DNA of 64,000 nt from Candidimonas sp. SYP-B2681 (GTDB lineage Bacteria; Pseudomonadota; Gammaproteobacteria; Burkholderiales; Burkholderiaceae_B): assembly GCF_003971065.1 (NCBI RefSeq), contig NZ_RYDV01000003.1:248001-312000 (forward strand), in the 5' to 3' direction. The position numbers were made by a program, and so were the translations under genes. How positions within the stretch are numbered: position 1 is the first letter of the stretch; every line of letters begins with the position of its first letter. The notes beneath the pieces were generated by a model that ran no database searches, was not told the DNA's origin, and saw only the letters and a program-made list of their open reading frames with translations. This document shows positions 47,605-55,400 of this stretch, one piece after another.

Positions 47605-48317
47605 GAATGAAGCTCCTGAATTTTGGGGTACGTATCTTTGCCCGAATCGCCGCGCGGAGCGGACTGCTGTTCTGCCAAGCGATGAAGTGCGTCGAGCTGG
47701 CGGGTCAGATGCATGCGTGTCAAGGCCTCGGCCCCCTCGGGATCACGCGCCTTTAGCGCAGCAAAAATAGCCATGTGCTCAGCACAAGACTCATGCACCC
47801 GTCCTGGCAACGCCAAACTTTTATGACGCGAAAGGCTCAGTACATGCCGTAGGTTGTCGACCAGATCAGATAGCCAATGATTATCGGCCAAGGCCTGAAT
47901 CTCTTCATGGATGAGGGCGTTGGTCGCGTAATAGCTATCGATATCGCCCGCCGCCGCATGCAACTGCAATTGTGCATGCAAAGGTTCGAGCCGTTGAAGG
48001 TCTTGTTCCTTGACCTTGCGGGCTGCCTCGTGGGCGCAGCGGCCTTCGAGCATGGCCATGAGCGGGAAAATGTCGTCCAAATCGCGTGCAGACAGTTCAT
48101 TGACGAAGCAACCGCGCCGTGGTTCAAGACGAACCAACCCTTCATTGGCCAACACCTTAAGTGCTTCTCGAAGAGGTGTACGAGAAATGCCCAGCTCTTT
48201 AGTGAGGCGCATTTCGTCTATCCAAGCGCCCGCGGTAAGCTCGTGCGCCTGAATCTTGGCGCGCAGTCTGTCTGCGACTTCCAGATATAACACCTGCTGA
48301 ACAATACGAGTGGCCAA
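47601..48317 (-). CDS. matR: GntR/FCD family regulator of malonate use (MatR-like)
   Basis: A 238-residue FadR-subfamily GntR regulator. The N-terminal winged helix has L-T-K-E-L-G-I-S-R-T-P-L-R-E-A-L-K-V-L-A-N-E-G-L-V, and the C-terminal FCD domain (about 90-225) carries the metal/effector residues (D-S-Y-Y-A-T-N-A-L-I-H-E, H-M-A-I-F-A-A-L, L-T-R-M-H-L). It is the first gene of the malonate operon and probably senses malonate or malonyl-CoA and represses its own operon. Confidence 0.88.
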   Translation of the reverse strand: MATRIVQQVLYLEVADRLRAKIQAHELTAGAWIDEMRLTKELGISRTPLREALKVLANEGLVRLEPRRGCFVNELSARDLDDIFPLMAMLEGRCAHEAARKVKEQDLQRLEPLHAQLQLHAAAGDIDSYYATNALIHEEIQALADNHWLSDLVDNLRHVLSLSRHKSLALPGRVHESCAEHMAIFAALKARDPEGAEALTRMHLTRQLDALHRLAEQQSAPRGDSGKDTYPKIQELHS

Positions 48318-48351
48318 TGGAACAGTCCGTAAGTGATCGTTACGCGTAATG

Positions 48352-48361
48352 CATAATTATG
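48352..48361. promoter_or_regulatory. AT-rich palindrome upstream of matR
   Basis: CATAATTATG is a perfect 10-bp palindrome lying 35 bases before the matR start. GntR/FCD repressors bind short AT-rich palindromes of this kind, so it is a candidate MatR operator. A 10-bp palindrome can arise by chance. Confidence 0.35.
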
Positions 48362-48418
48362 AATATCTTCCGACATTCTTGCTTCATCGTCACCTATAGT
48401 TATCCCTAATACAGCGGC

Positions 48419-48458
48419 CCATCGCCTGACGTACAGCCCTCCATCGCCTGACGTATAG
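48419..48458. repeat. tandem 18-bp direct repeat with 22-bp period
   Basis: CCATCGCCTGACGTACAG (48419-48436) and CCATCGCCTGACGTATAG (48441-48458) differ at one base, with a repeat period of 22 bases (about two helical turns). They lie between matR and the AlkB-like gene, 60 bases before the latter. The unit does not occur in the coding sequence nearby that I checked. Confidence 0.75.
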
Positions 48459-48517
48459 TAGGCATTACTAGGGAACGCCATTACCAAGTGGGAGTCATCA
48501 AGCAAAAGGGGTCGGCT

Positions 48518-49114
48518 ATGGAAACCGGAACAAGCAGCTTGCAAACTAATCTTTTTGATGACTTGCCTATCGTTCAGCCAGCCGGCCTGCGGTACCAGGA
48601 TAATTTCCTTAGCCCCAAAGAGGAACAGGCGCTGATCGACGTAATTCGGACCTTGCCCTTGAGCGAAATGCAATACAAAGCCTATACGGCGAAAAGGCGA
48701 ATACTGAGCTTCGAAGGGCAATACGACTTTAGCGATAACACACTACGCCCATCGCCGGCATGCCCGGATTTTCTAAAACCGTTAAGGGCACGGGTCGCCG
48801 ATTGGGCACACGTTTCACCGGAACAAATACGCCAGATTTTGATCGCCGAATATCAAACCGGCACACCGCTAGGATGGCATCGTGACGTGCCGGATTTTGA
48901 AGACATTATTGGCGTTTCCTTGCAGGGAGAAGCCGTATTAAGATTTCGCCCCTATCCGCCCATGCAGCCCAGCAAGGCGGACATCATCAAACTAACGTTG
49001 TTGCCGCGTTCGATTTATGTCCTTCGTGGGCCAGCCCGATGGGCTTGGCAACATAGCGTTGCGCCGACAAGATCCCTACGGTATTCGATCACGTTTCGGA
49101 CTATTTCACCTTAG
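48518..49114 (+). CDS. AlkB-like 2-oxoglutarate/Fe(II) dioxygenase
   Basis: A 198-residue AlkB-family protein. The iron ligands are His121 and Asp123 in G-W-H-R-D-V-P and His179 in W-Q-H-S-V-A-P, and the 2-oxoglutarate arginines are Arg188 and Arg194 in R-Y-S-I-T-F-R-T. AlkB relatives remove alkyl groups from DNA or RNA by oxidation. The start ATG at 48518 follows AAGGGG; the frame is open ten codons further up. Its last 14 bases overlap the DUF1330 gene on the other strand. Confidence 0.88.
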   Translation: METGTSSLQTNLFDDLPIVQPAGLRYQDNFLSPKEEQALIDVIRTLPLSEMQYKAYTAKRRILSFEGQYDFSDNTLRPSPACPDFLKPLRARVADWAHVSPEQIRQILIAEYQTGTPLGWHRDVPDFEDIIGVSLQGEAVLRFRPYPPMQPSKADIIKLTLLPRSIYVLRGPARWAWQHSVAPTRSLRYSITFRTISP

Positions 49115-49421
49115 GGTCTGGATTTTCAGGGTTTGATACCCCTTCCTGCACAAGAAGCCGACACGTGGAGGCAGCGTGCCGAAATTCCGCTGCCGCGACA
49201 TAATCCGGGTCGCCAAGCCAGGCTTCCACATGCTGTTTACTGGGAAACTCGAGGATCACCATTCGGTCGGTAAATGGCTCGCCTTCTGCAGTCGTGACCT
49301 CGTCACCACGTGTCAGAAACCTGCCGCCGTGCCTCTTTACCAGCGGCGGAGTCCGCTCAGTATATTTACGATACGTTTCCGGGTCATGTATCGCCATTGA
49401 TGCAACCACATAAGCGGGCAT
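49101..49421 (-). CDS. DUF1330 domain protein
   Basis: A 106-residue dimeric alpha-beta barrel protein. M-P-A-Y-V-V-A-S-M-A-I-H-D-P-E-T-Y-R-K-Y and V-I-L-E-F-P-S-K-Q-H-V-E-A-W-L-G-D-P-D-Y match the DUF1330 family, whose function is unknown (ferredoxin-like, related to EthD/ABM folds). The start ATG 49421 opens the conserved part; the longer frame to 49490 does not. It is convergent with, and overlaps, the AlkB-like gene. Confidence 0.82.
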   Translation of the reverse strand: MPAYVVASMAIHDPETYRKYTERTPPLVKRHGGRFLTRGDEVTTAEGEPFTDRMVILEFPSKQHVEAWLGDPDYVAAAEFRHAASTCRLLVQEGVSNPENPDPKVK

Positions 49422-49544
49422 AATATATCCATCCAATGAAATTGTGCGGCAGTAAGGTCTGGAAAAAGCCAACACTAGTGTAGACCGCATTCGTCAATTC
49501 AAGTAGCTCTTAATCCCCTAGCCTCCTCTCTCTAAATAGGCCAT

Positions 49545-50342
49545 ATGAACCCCGACCTTATTCTGTCGCACTACGATAATGCCTCACTTTGGCCCAATGC
49601 CACTGAAGGCGCACGATGGCCCGATATTGCCGCGGCCTACCGTAGCGCCCTTGCGTTACGCGCCTTACGTCTGGCTCGGGGTGAGCAAGCCGTCGGCTAC
49701 AAGATCGGATACACCAATCAATCCGCCTGGGAGCGCAATGGTGTTTCTGCACCCATCTGGGGCTCGATTTGGGACACTACCCTATTGAACTGCGACGAGC
49801 ATTGCGTTGTCGATTTGACTGGGACGTCCATGCCTCGACTTGAGCCGGAAATCACGTTTGGAATCTCCGCCACACCGCCCGCCGGGGCGACGCTTGAAGA
49901 TATATTCGCGTGTGTTGAATGGTTGGCGCCGAGTTTCGAGCTTGTCCAATCGCACAAAGCCGATTGGAAGCCTGCTGCGACGGAAGCCATCGCGGACGGC
50001 GGGCTGCATGCACGACAAATCGTTGGGCGTCGTACACCGGTACGATCACTTGCCAATAGCGGAGCCGCACTAAACGGCATATTGGCGGCGGCTCAGGTAC
50101 ATTTGTACCGTGACCAAGCGTTAATTGACGAAGGAGCGGGCGCCATAGTGCTAGGCGGGCCGTTGCAGTCGATTTTGCATTTCGTCGGCGAACTGCGGGC
50201 CTGTCCCGGGGCACCAGATCTAAAGGCTGGAGATATCGTGACAACCGGTACATGGACCAACGCCTGGCCGTTGGAACCAGGGCAGGCTTGGCGTGCGGAG
50301 TTTGGCGCGCCACTCGCGCCTTTGGAAATGGCGCTGCGTTAA
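49545..50342 (+). CDS. 2-keto-4-pentenoate hydratase family protein
   Basis: A 265-residue FAH-superfamily protein of the MhpD/XylJ branch (hydratases and decarboxylases of 2-oxo-4-alkenoates in aromatic meta-cleavage). It shows G-Y-K-I-G-Y-T-N, P-I-W-G-S-I-W-D, the metal-binding L-E-P-E-I-T-F-G-I pair, and I-V-T-T-G-T-W-T near the C-terminus. It has no partner enzymes beside it, so the substrate is open. Confidence 0.82.
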   Translation: MNPDLILSHYDNASLWPNATEGARWPDIAAAYRSALALRALRLARGEQAVGYKIGYTNQSAWERNGVSAPIWGSIWDTTLLNCDEHCVVDLTGTSMPRLEPEITFGISATPPAGATLEDIFACVEWLAPSFELVQSHKADWKPAATEAIADGGLHARQIVGRRTPVRSLANSGAALNGILAAAQVHLYRDQALIDEGAGAIVLGGPLQSILHFVGELRACPGAPDLKAGDIVTTGTWTNAWPLEPGQAWRAEFGAPLAPLEMALR

Positions 50343-50595
50343 CACTACGCGTAGCGCCCGGTTTGTTCATTAATTATTTCCCTGGATGCCCGAATCCGGC
50401 ATAGATTTTTCCTAAGTTTTAATGCAGCGGCAAGTCGATGTTCAGGGCTGTGCACCCTTGATGCGCGTCAAGAATAGGAAAACCGAGATAACCCCACAAG
50501 TGTGGTTTTCCATAAGCGGCGCACTCTATATCTCGACAGATTAGGCCAACGTGTTCCAAGTTTCCCGCACGTTCTAAATCCGATCACATCAAGCG
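50343..50595. other. intergenic stretch before the SDR promoter
   Basis: No gene seen. A weak terminator-like hairpin, ATGCC/GGCAT (50386-50390 with 50398-50402) followed by AGATTTTT to 50410, could end the hydratase transcript. The rest is unassigned until the promoter at 50596. Confidence 0.4.
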
Positions 50596-50624
50596 TTGAC
50601 TTCATAGAACGATCGTTCTATGCT
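50596..50624 (+). promoter_or_regulatory. sigma70 promoter of the SDR/acyl-CoA dehydrogenase operon
   Basis: TTGACT (50596-50601) and TATGCT (50619-50624) are spaced by exactly 17 bases, a near-consensus promoter. The SDR gene starts about 20 bases after the expected transcription start. The spacer is filled by a perfect palindrome. Confidence 0.75.
50603..50622. promoter_or_regulatory. 20-bp perfect palindrome, probable TetR operator
   Basis: CATAGAACGATCGTTCTATG is a perfect inverted repeat covering the promoter spacer and part of the -10. Its length and AACGnnCGTT-type core are typical of TetR-family operators. The operon it controls ends in a TetR-family gene (54031-54735), so an autoregulatory loop is the simplest reading. 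Confidence 0.8.
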
Positions 50625-50650
50625 GCAAAAAAATCTTGGAAGAAAAAATA

Positions 50651-51415
50651 ATGGCCAACTTCCGTCTTGATGGCAATGTAGCCCTTGTCACCGGCGGTGG
50701 TGGCGTTCTAGGTGCTCATTTTGCGCACACACTGGGCAAGGCTGGGGCCCATGTTGCTATCGCCGGTCGGCGCCTGGAACCTTTGGAAAAAGTTGCGGGC
50801 GAACTGCGCAAGCAAGGGATCAGCGCTCTTCCCGTCACCATGGACGTCACCCAGGAATCCAGCGTGGCAGAAGCCTTCAGCACGATTGAAGACACCTTCG
50901 GTTCAGTTGACGTCATCATCAATAATGCGGGCGTCGCCATCACCAAAACGGCCATCACGCTGTCGCTGAACGAATGGCAACAAGTCGTTGATACGAACTT
51001 GAAAGGCGGCTGGATTATTTGCTCCGAAGCAGCACGCCGGCTGGTCGCCGCAGGCAAGCCCGGTGCTATCGTCAACATCACCTCCATCCTTGGACACCGT
51101 GTAGGCGGAGCGGTGCTGGCCTACACCACTGCCAAAGCAGGAATGGAACAAATGACACGTGCGCTGGCCCTTGAATGGGCCCGGTATGGAATCCGTGTCA
51201 ACGCCCTGGCGCCTGGCTACGTCGAAACCGACCTGAATCGCGATTTTTTCGCCACCGATTCCGGCAAGGCCATGATCCAACGTATTCCCCAGCGTCGTCT
51301 GGGCTCCCCCGAAGATCTTGAAGGCGCCCTGCTGCTTCTGGCCTCCAACGCTTCTTCCTATATGACCGGCAGCTCTATTGTTGTCGATGGCGGCCATCTC
51401 CACTCCACGCTTTAA
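50651..51415 (+). CDS. SDR family oxidoreductase
   Basis: A 254-residue short-chain dehydrogenase, NAD(P)-dependent. The cofactor motif T-G-G-G-G-V-L-G is at 14-21, N-N-A-G at 91-94, and the catalytic Ser145, Tyr158 and Lys162 lie in N-I-T-S and Y-T-T-A-K. In this operon it probably oxidises a 3-hydroxyacyl-CoA or an alcohol intermediate. ATG 50651 is chosen over one 5 codons upstream, as M-A-N-F-R-L-D-G-N-V-A-L-V-T-G is the normal start. Confidence 0.9.
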   Translation: MANFRLDGNVALVTGGGGVLGAHFAHTLGKAGAHVAIAGRRLEPLEKVAGELRKQGISALPVTMDVTQESSVAEAFSTIEDTFGSVDVIINNAGVAITKTAITLSLNEWQQVVDTNLKGGWIICSEAARRLVAAGKPGAIVNITSILGHRVGGAVLAYTTAKAGMEQMTRALALEWARYGIRVNALAPGYVETDLNRDFFATDSGKAMIQRIPQRRLGSPEDLEGALLLLASNASSYMTGSSIVVDGGHLHSTL

Positions 51416-51429
51416 AAAGGTCCTGACCC

Positions 51430-52626
51430 ATGGATTTCACGTTATCAGCCAAAGGCGAAGACTACCGTCGCCGCGTCCAGGCATTTGTCAACAATGAACT
51501 CATTCCGCTAGAAGAGGAACCCGCTTCGTACGATGAACACGAGAATATTGCTGAACCTTTGCTCCAGACCATGCGGGCACGGGCCAAGCAGGAAGGTCTT
51601 TGGTGTCTGCAAATGCCGGTAGAGCGTGGTGGCCAGGGGTTGAACATCAGTGAAATGGCTGCCTGCTACGAAGAAATGAACCGATCCATTTTCGGGCCAG
51701 TGGTCTTTAATTCCGCCGCCCCGGACGATGGCAACATGATGGTCCTGAACAAGGTGGCCACCGAAGAACAAAAAGCGCGTTGGTTGCAGCCCATTGTCGA
51801 CGGCGATGTGCGCTCCTCGTTTGTGATGACTGAACCTGGCCCCGGAGCTGGCTCCGACCCCTCCATGATGCTGACCACCGCCGTACGAGATGGCGATGAC
51901 TGGGTCGTCAATGGTCACAAGCATTTCATTACCGGGGCCGGTATCGCGTCGCATTTCATCCTCATTGCCAAGACGTCCGACGATCCTCGCAAAGGTTTAA
52001 GCGCCTTCCTGTTTCACAAAGATGATCCGGGCTGGGAAATTATTCGGCATATTCCCATAATGGGCCCTGAGGAACATGGTGGTCACTGTGAATTACGGTT
52101 CAACAATATGCGTATACCGGATAGCAACCGGCTTATGAGCGTTGGCGATGGCCTGAAGCTGACCCAGATCCGCCTCGGACCAGCGCGCTTAACGCACTGC
52201 ATGCGATGGCTCGGGCTGTCCAAACGGTCCATGGAAATCGCATCGGCCTACGTCAGCGAACGCGAGTCCTTTGGACAAAAACTGGCAGACCGTGAAGGCG
52301 TGCAATGGTTGCTGGGTGAAGCCGCAATGCAGATTCAAATTGGCCGCCTGCTCACCATGCATGCCGCCTGGAAACTCGATCAAGGCGACTTTGCCCGCAA
52401 GGAAGTCTCGATTGCCAAGGTCACCGTGGCCGACACGCTGTACAAGGCCGTCGATACCGCCTTGCAATTGTGCGGTGCCCGCGGCTATTCGAAAGATACC
52501 CGGCTGGAGTGGATTTACCGCTATGCCCGGCAGGCTCGCCTGGTCGACGGGGCATCTGAAGTTCACAAAATGGTGCTTTCGAAATATCTGCTGAAAGAAG
52601 GCGACGGTTTTTGGCATTGGGGTTAA
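51430..52626 (+). CDS. acyl-CoA dehydrogenase (ACAD10/11-like)
   Basis: A 398-residue FAD acyl-CoA dehydrogenase. It shows F-V-M-T-E-P-G-P-G-A-G-S-D-P-S-M-M, the R-E-S-F-G-Q-K-L-A-D-R-E-G-V-Q-W flavin-binding region, and the C-terminal R-L-V-D-G-A-S-E-V-H-K-M-V. The pairing with a phosphotransferase-like protein is that of the ACAD10/ACAD11 group, whose human members act on 4-hydroxyacyl-CoAs with a kinase partner. It lies 14 bases after the SDR gene. Confidence 0.9.
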   Translation: MDFTLSAKGEDYRRRVQAFVNNELIPLEEEPASYDEHENIAEPLLQTMRARAKQEGLWCLQMPVERGGQGLNISEMAACYEEMNRSIFGPVVFNSAAPDDGNMMVLNKVATEEQKARWLQPIVDGDVRSSFVMTEPGPGAGSDPSMMLTTAVRDGDDWVVNGHKHFITGAGIASHFILIAKTSDDPRKGLSAFLFHKDDPGWEIIRHIPIMGPEEHGGHCELRFNNMRIPDSNRLMSVGDGLKLTQIRLGPARLTHCMRWLGLSKRSMEIASAYVSERESFGQKLADREGVQWLLGEAAMQIQIGRLLTMHAAWKLDQGDFARKEVSIAKVTVADTLYKAVDTALQLCGARGYSKDTRLEWIYRYARQARLVDGASEVHKMVLSKYLLKEGDGFWHWG

Positions 52627-52631
52627 AACGT

Positions 52632-53669
52632 ATGAACACCGAGCCCACAGATTCAATCGCCCAGATGCTGGCCGGGTTCATTCAGAAACAGGCTCAGGCG
52701 CAATCCGTTCAAGTCGAAGCCTTTTCCCGCTTGTCCGGTGGCGCCATACAAAGCAATTATGGTCTGACGGTGGTCTGTCAAGGGGGGACACTGCCGGGAC
52801 GCCACGAACTGGTCGTGCGCAGCGACTCCCCCTCGGGCGTCAGCGCCAGTCTATCCCGTGAAGAAGAATTCCACGTCCTGCAAATGGCTCATCGGGCGGG
52901 TGTCACGGTGCCGAAACCCTACTGGTTTTGCGCAGACACCTCCCTGATCGGGGTACCGTTCTGCATCATGGCACGCGTGGCAGGCACCGCCTCTGGACGC
53001 ACCCTGGTCCGATCGACTCTTACCGCCGAACAGGCGCGGGCATTGACGCGCCAACTGGGCCACGAATTGGCCACAATACACAGCATTCACCCCCCTGACG
53101 CCCGCCTACCATTTCTGACGGTGCCTAACCAGGACCCTTCCCAGGCCCGCATTCAAGGGTACCGCCGCGCGCTGGGACAAATCGACGAACCCCACCCGGC
53201 CTTGGAATATGCCTTGCTATGGCTCCGGCGTAAGGCGCCACCAGCTGCTGGCGTGGTCCTGTGCCATTGCGATTTTCGTACCGGCAATTACATGGTTCAC
53301 GAGGGAAGAATCACCGGGATACTCGACTGGGAATTTGCCACATGGAGTGACCCCTATGAGGACCTGGGTTGGTTGTGTGCCCGGAGCTGGCGATTCGGCC
53401 AGTTCAATCTTGAGGTCGGTGGTGTCGGCCATAAAACCGATCTTTTCCAGGCTTACACCGAATCAACCGGGCGGCAAGTCGATCCGCTGACCGTCGAATA
53501 CTGGGAAGTCATGGCAATGGTGCGCTGGGCCATCATTGCGCTTCAGCAGGCTCAACGGCACTTATCAAGACAACAACCCTCGTTGGAATTAGCACTGACC
53601 GGGCGTATGCTGCCTGAAATCGAGATGGACATCCTGAATCAAATTGAGGCTCTGGAATCGACGCCATGA
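52632..53669 (+). CDS. APH-type phosphotransferase family protein
   Basis: A 345-residue aminoglycoside-phosphotransferase-fold kinase like the kinase domain of ACAD10/11. The catalytic loop C-H-C-D-F-R-T-G-N-Y and the metal site L-D-W-E-F-A-T-W-S-D-P-Y-E-D-L-G-W are present, and the N-lobe has G-G-A-I-Q-S-N-Y. It probably phosphorylates a hydroxyacyl-CoA so that the dehydrogenase step can eliminate phosphate. ATG 52632 is the family-like start; it follows the dehydrogenase by 5 bases and overlaps the next gene by 4. Confidence 0.88.
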   Translation: MNTEPTDSIAQMLAGFIQKQAQAQSVQVEAFSRLSGGAIQSNYGLTVVCQGGTLPGRHELVVRSDSPSGVSASLSREEEFHVLQMAHRAGVTVPKPYWFCADTSLIGVPFCIMARVAGTASGRTLVRSTLTAEQARALTRQLGHELATIHSIHPPDARLPFLTVPNQDPSQARIQGYRRALGQIDEPHPALEYALLWLRRKAPPAAGVVLCHCDFRTGNYMVHEGRITGILDWEFATWSDPYEDLGWLCARSWRFGQFNLEVGGVGHKTDLFQAYTESTGRQVDPLTVEYWEVMAMVRWAIIALQQAQRHLSRQQPSLELALTGRMLPEIEMDILNQIEALESTP

Positions 53670-54034
53670 TTAATCAACCCGACGGATTCGATCTGCTGGA
53701 AACCGCAAGACGTGCCTTGCTGGACACCATTTTGCCGGGCTTACCCGCAGAAAAGACTTATACGGCCTTGATGATAGCGAATGCCATGGGCATCGCCTCA
53801 CGTGAACTCCAAGCCTTGCCCAAACCGCCCCTTCACAACGAATCCATTGCCGCGCTGCTTGGCATGGCAGGAGTCGCTCTTGATGACAACGAACCCGTCT
53901 CTGAATCGTTCCTGGCAACGATCATCCGCCAACAAGCCATACCGCAGGAGCATGAAAGAGCATTGCGGGCTCTGCTGCTCGCTCTCACACACGATAAACT
54001 GCGCATCTCGAATCCGAAATATCTGTCTTCATGA
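53666..54034 (+). CDS. DUF6285-like small protein
   Basis: A 122-residue helical protein with L-E-T-A-R-R-A-L-L-D-T-I-L-P-G-L-P and Y-T-A-L-M-I-A-N-A-M-G-I-A-S-R-E-L near the N-terminus. This is the pattern of DUF6285 proteins, which accompany the phosphotransferase/acyl-CoA dehydrogenase pair. It may be a subunit or chaperone of the kinase. It overlaps both neighbours by 4 bases. Confidence 0.7.
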   Translation: MINQPDGFDLLETARRALLDTILPGLPAEKTYTALMIANAMGIASRELQALPKPPLHNESIAALLGMAGVALDDNEPVSESFLATIIRQQAIPQEHERALRALLLALTHDKLRISNPKYLSS

Positions 54035-54735
54035 TCACCGACTTTGAATCCTTCAAACAGGAACTAAGCCTTTCAAAGGTGGAAATCTGCCGTGAGCTCT
54101 ATCGCCAAAACAGGGAAACCATACGGATCAAGAACGAAGAAGTGGCCGTAGGCAATCTGGTTCGCCTTATCGATTCCACCCTCAGGCTCACCGGCCTCAA
54201 AGGTTTTGAAGCCATGTCGCTGCGTGACCTTTGCGCCGATGCCGGATTCAGCATCGGCGGCTTATATGCCTATATTCGTAACAAACAGGATCTAGTGATC
54301 TTGATACAGGGCCATGGTTTTCTGATAACACTGCGCACCTTGCTGACCTATACAGGACAGGCAACGAGCCCGCATAAGAAACTGACGAACGCCATCATGG
54401 CTCACGTTTTCCTCAGCGAAATCATGCAGCCGTGGTTCTATTTTTCGTTCATGGAAACCAAAAGTCTGCCGGCTCCGCAAAAGAGACAAGCCATTGCCGT
54501 TGAACAGAAAGTCGAAGACATCTTTCACGATGTGATCGTGCAAGGAATTGAAGCGGGCGTGTTCAACGACGTGAACGCGCGTTTGCTGGCTTCGTTGTGC
54601 AAAGCCATGATGCAGGACTGGTATCTGAAACGTAGCAAATATGCGCGTCAAGGGGTCGATGCAACGCAGTATGCTCGTTTCCTAATCGGTGTCGTCGAAT
54701 CTTACCTGGGCATTTACCCGGCTAACCCGCAATGA
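54031..54735 (+). CDS. TetR/AcrR family transcriptional regulator
   Basis: A 234-residue TetR-type repressor. The DNA-binding helices lie in G-F-E-A-M-S-L-R-D-L-C-A-D-A-G-F-S-I-G-G and L-Y-A-Y-I-R-N-K-Q-D-L-V near residues 60-92, behind an unusual ~45-residue N-terminal extension. The C-terminal ligand domain is full length. As last gene of the operon it probably binds the palindrome in the operon's own promoter and is released by an acyl-CoA. Confidence 0.87.
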   Translation: MITDFESFKQELSLSKVEICRELYRQNRETIRIKNEEVAVGNLVRLIDSTLRLTGLKGFEAMSLRDLCADAGFSIGGLYAYIRNKQDLVILIQGHGFLITLRTLLTYTGQATSPHKKLTNAIMAHVFLSEIMQPWFYFSFMETKSLPAPQKRQAIAVEQKVEDIFHDVIVQGIEAGVFNDVNARLLASLCKAMMQDWYLKRSKYARQGVDATQYARFLIGVVESYLGIYPANPQ

Positions 54736-55061
54736 AAAGGTCCAATCGGCGCCATGTTACCGCCGCCTGGGAACCGGATCGTCGCCTACCTTCCCCCTCT
54801 TCCATCGATGATCTTTTGCCGATGAGGGCCGCCGGGCTTTTCACCATCAACGCATCGTGCAAACATCCCGACACAAAGCACGTGCGCCACCTGACGGACG
54901 TCGCGCTTGCGCCTCCTATGGTAAAACTGAGGCGTAATGTATTCTGCGTGGGCAGAAACGATCGCGAGTACATCATCGAAGGCAATCGCGCCCGTCGCCG
55001 CGACACTGCTACAACGCCTTTCGGCCATCACTCCGCAGGCCGAATTGACCCGTACCCCTGA
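54732..55061 (+). pseudogene. truncated FAH-family hydrolase remnant
   Basis: An open frame overlapping the TetR stop. Residues 56-91 (L-T-D-V-A-L-A-P-P, then R-R-N-V-F-C-V-G-R-N-D-R-E-Y-I-I-E-G-N-R-A-R) match the N-terminal part of fumarylacetoacetate hydrolases. The catalytic C-terminal domain and metal ligands are absent, and the first 50 codons look degraded. A real 109-residue gene is possible but unlikely. Confidence 0.6.
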
Positions 55062-55064
55062 GCG

Positions 55065-55400
55065 TTAACCCTATTCTTGGCGTGGAAGTGAATGTTATGG
55101 GCCTGCTCAACACGCTAGAGGCCGCACGCATTCTAGGTAATAAATAATAAAAAAACCGTGCTTGCGTCGTCGATCTCGGTCTACGGCGATCAACGCATCC
55201 AAACCGTTTACGAAGATACGACGCTTGGTCCAGCTAACCTTAACCCCGCCCCTTTGCGATCCATGCTTCCATCAAGTTGGTGGGCAAACACCTTGGTCGC
55301 CTGTATGCCCAGAGATATGGGGTCTGTGCCTGCAATGCCCAATTCTCTACGGTATATGGCTCGACTCGGATCTCGTTTCGGCTCACCTACGATACCAGCG
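55065..55400 (+). pseudogene. NAD-dependent epimerase/dehydratase remnant
   Basis: Successive frames give V-E-V-N-V-M-G-L-L-N-T-L-E-A-A-R-I-L-G-N-K then a stop (55150), next T-V-L-A-S-S-I-S-V-Y-G-D, and further on K-L-V-G-K-H-L-G-R-L-Y-A-Q-R-Y-G-V with F-S-T-V-Y-G. These are the central blocks of an extended-SDR epimerase, in the right order but broken by at least two frameshifts and a stop. The N-terminal Rossmann start and the C-terminus are missing. Confidence 0.75.

Noticed and set aside
54732-55061. Intact small gene after the TetR regulator
   Set aside because: Only a middle stretch matches FAH proteins and the catalytic domain is missing, so a pseudogene is more likely.
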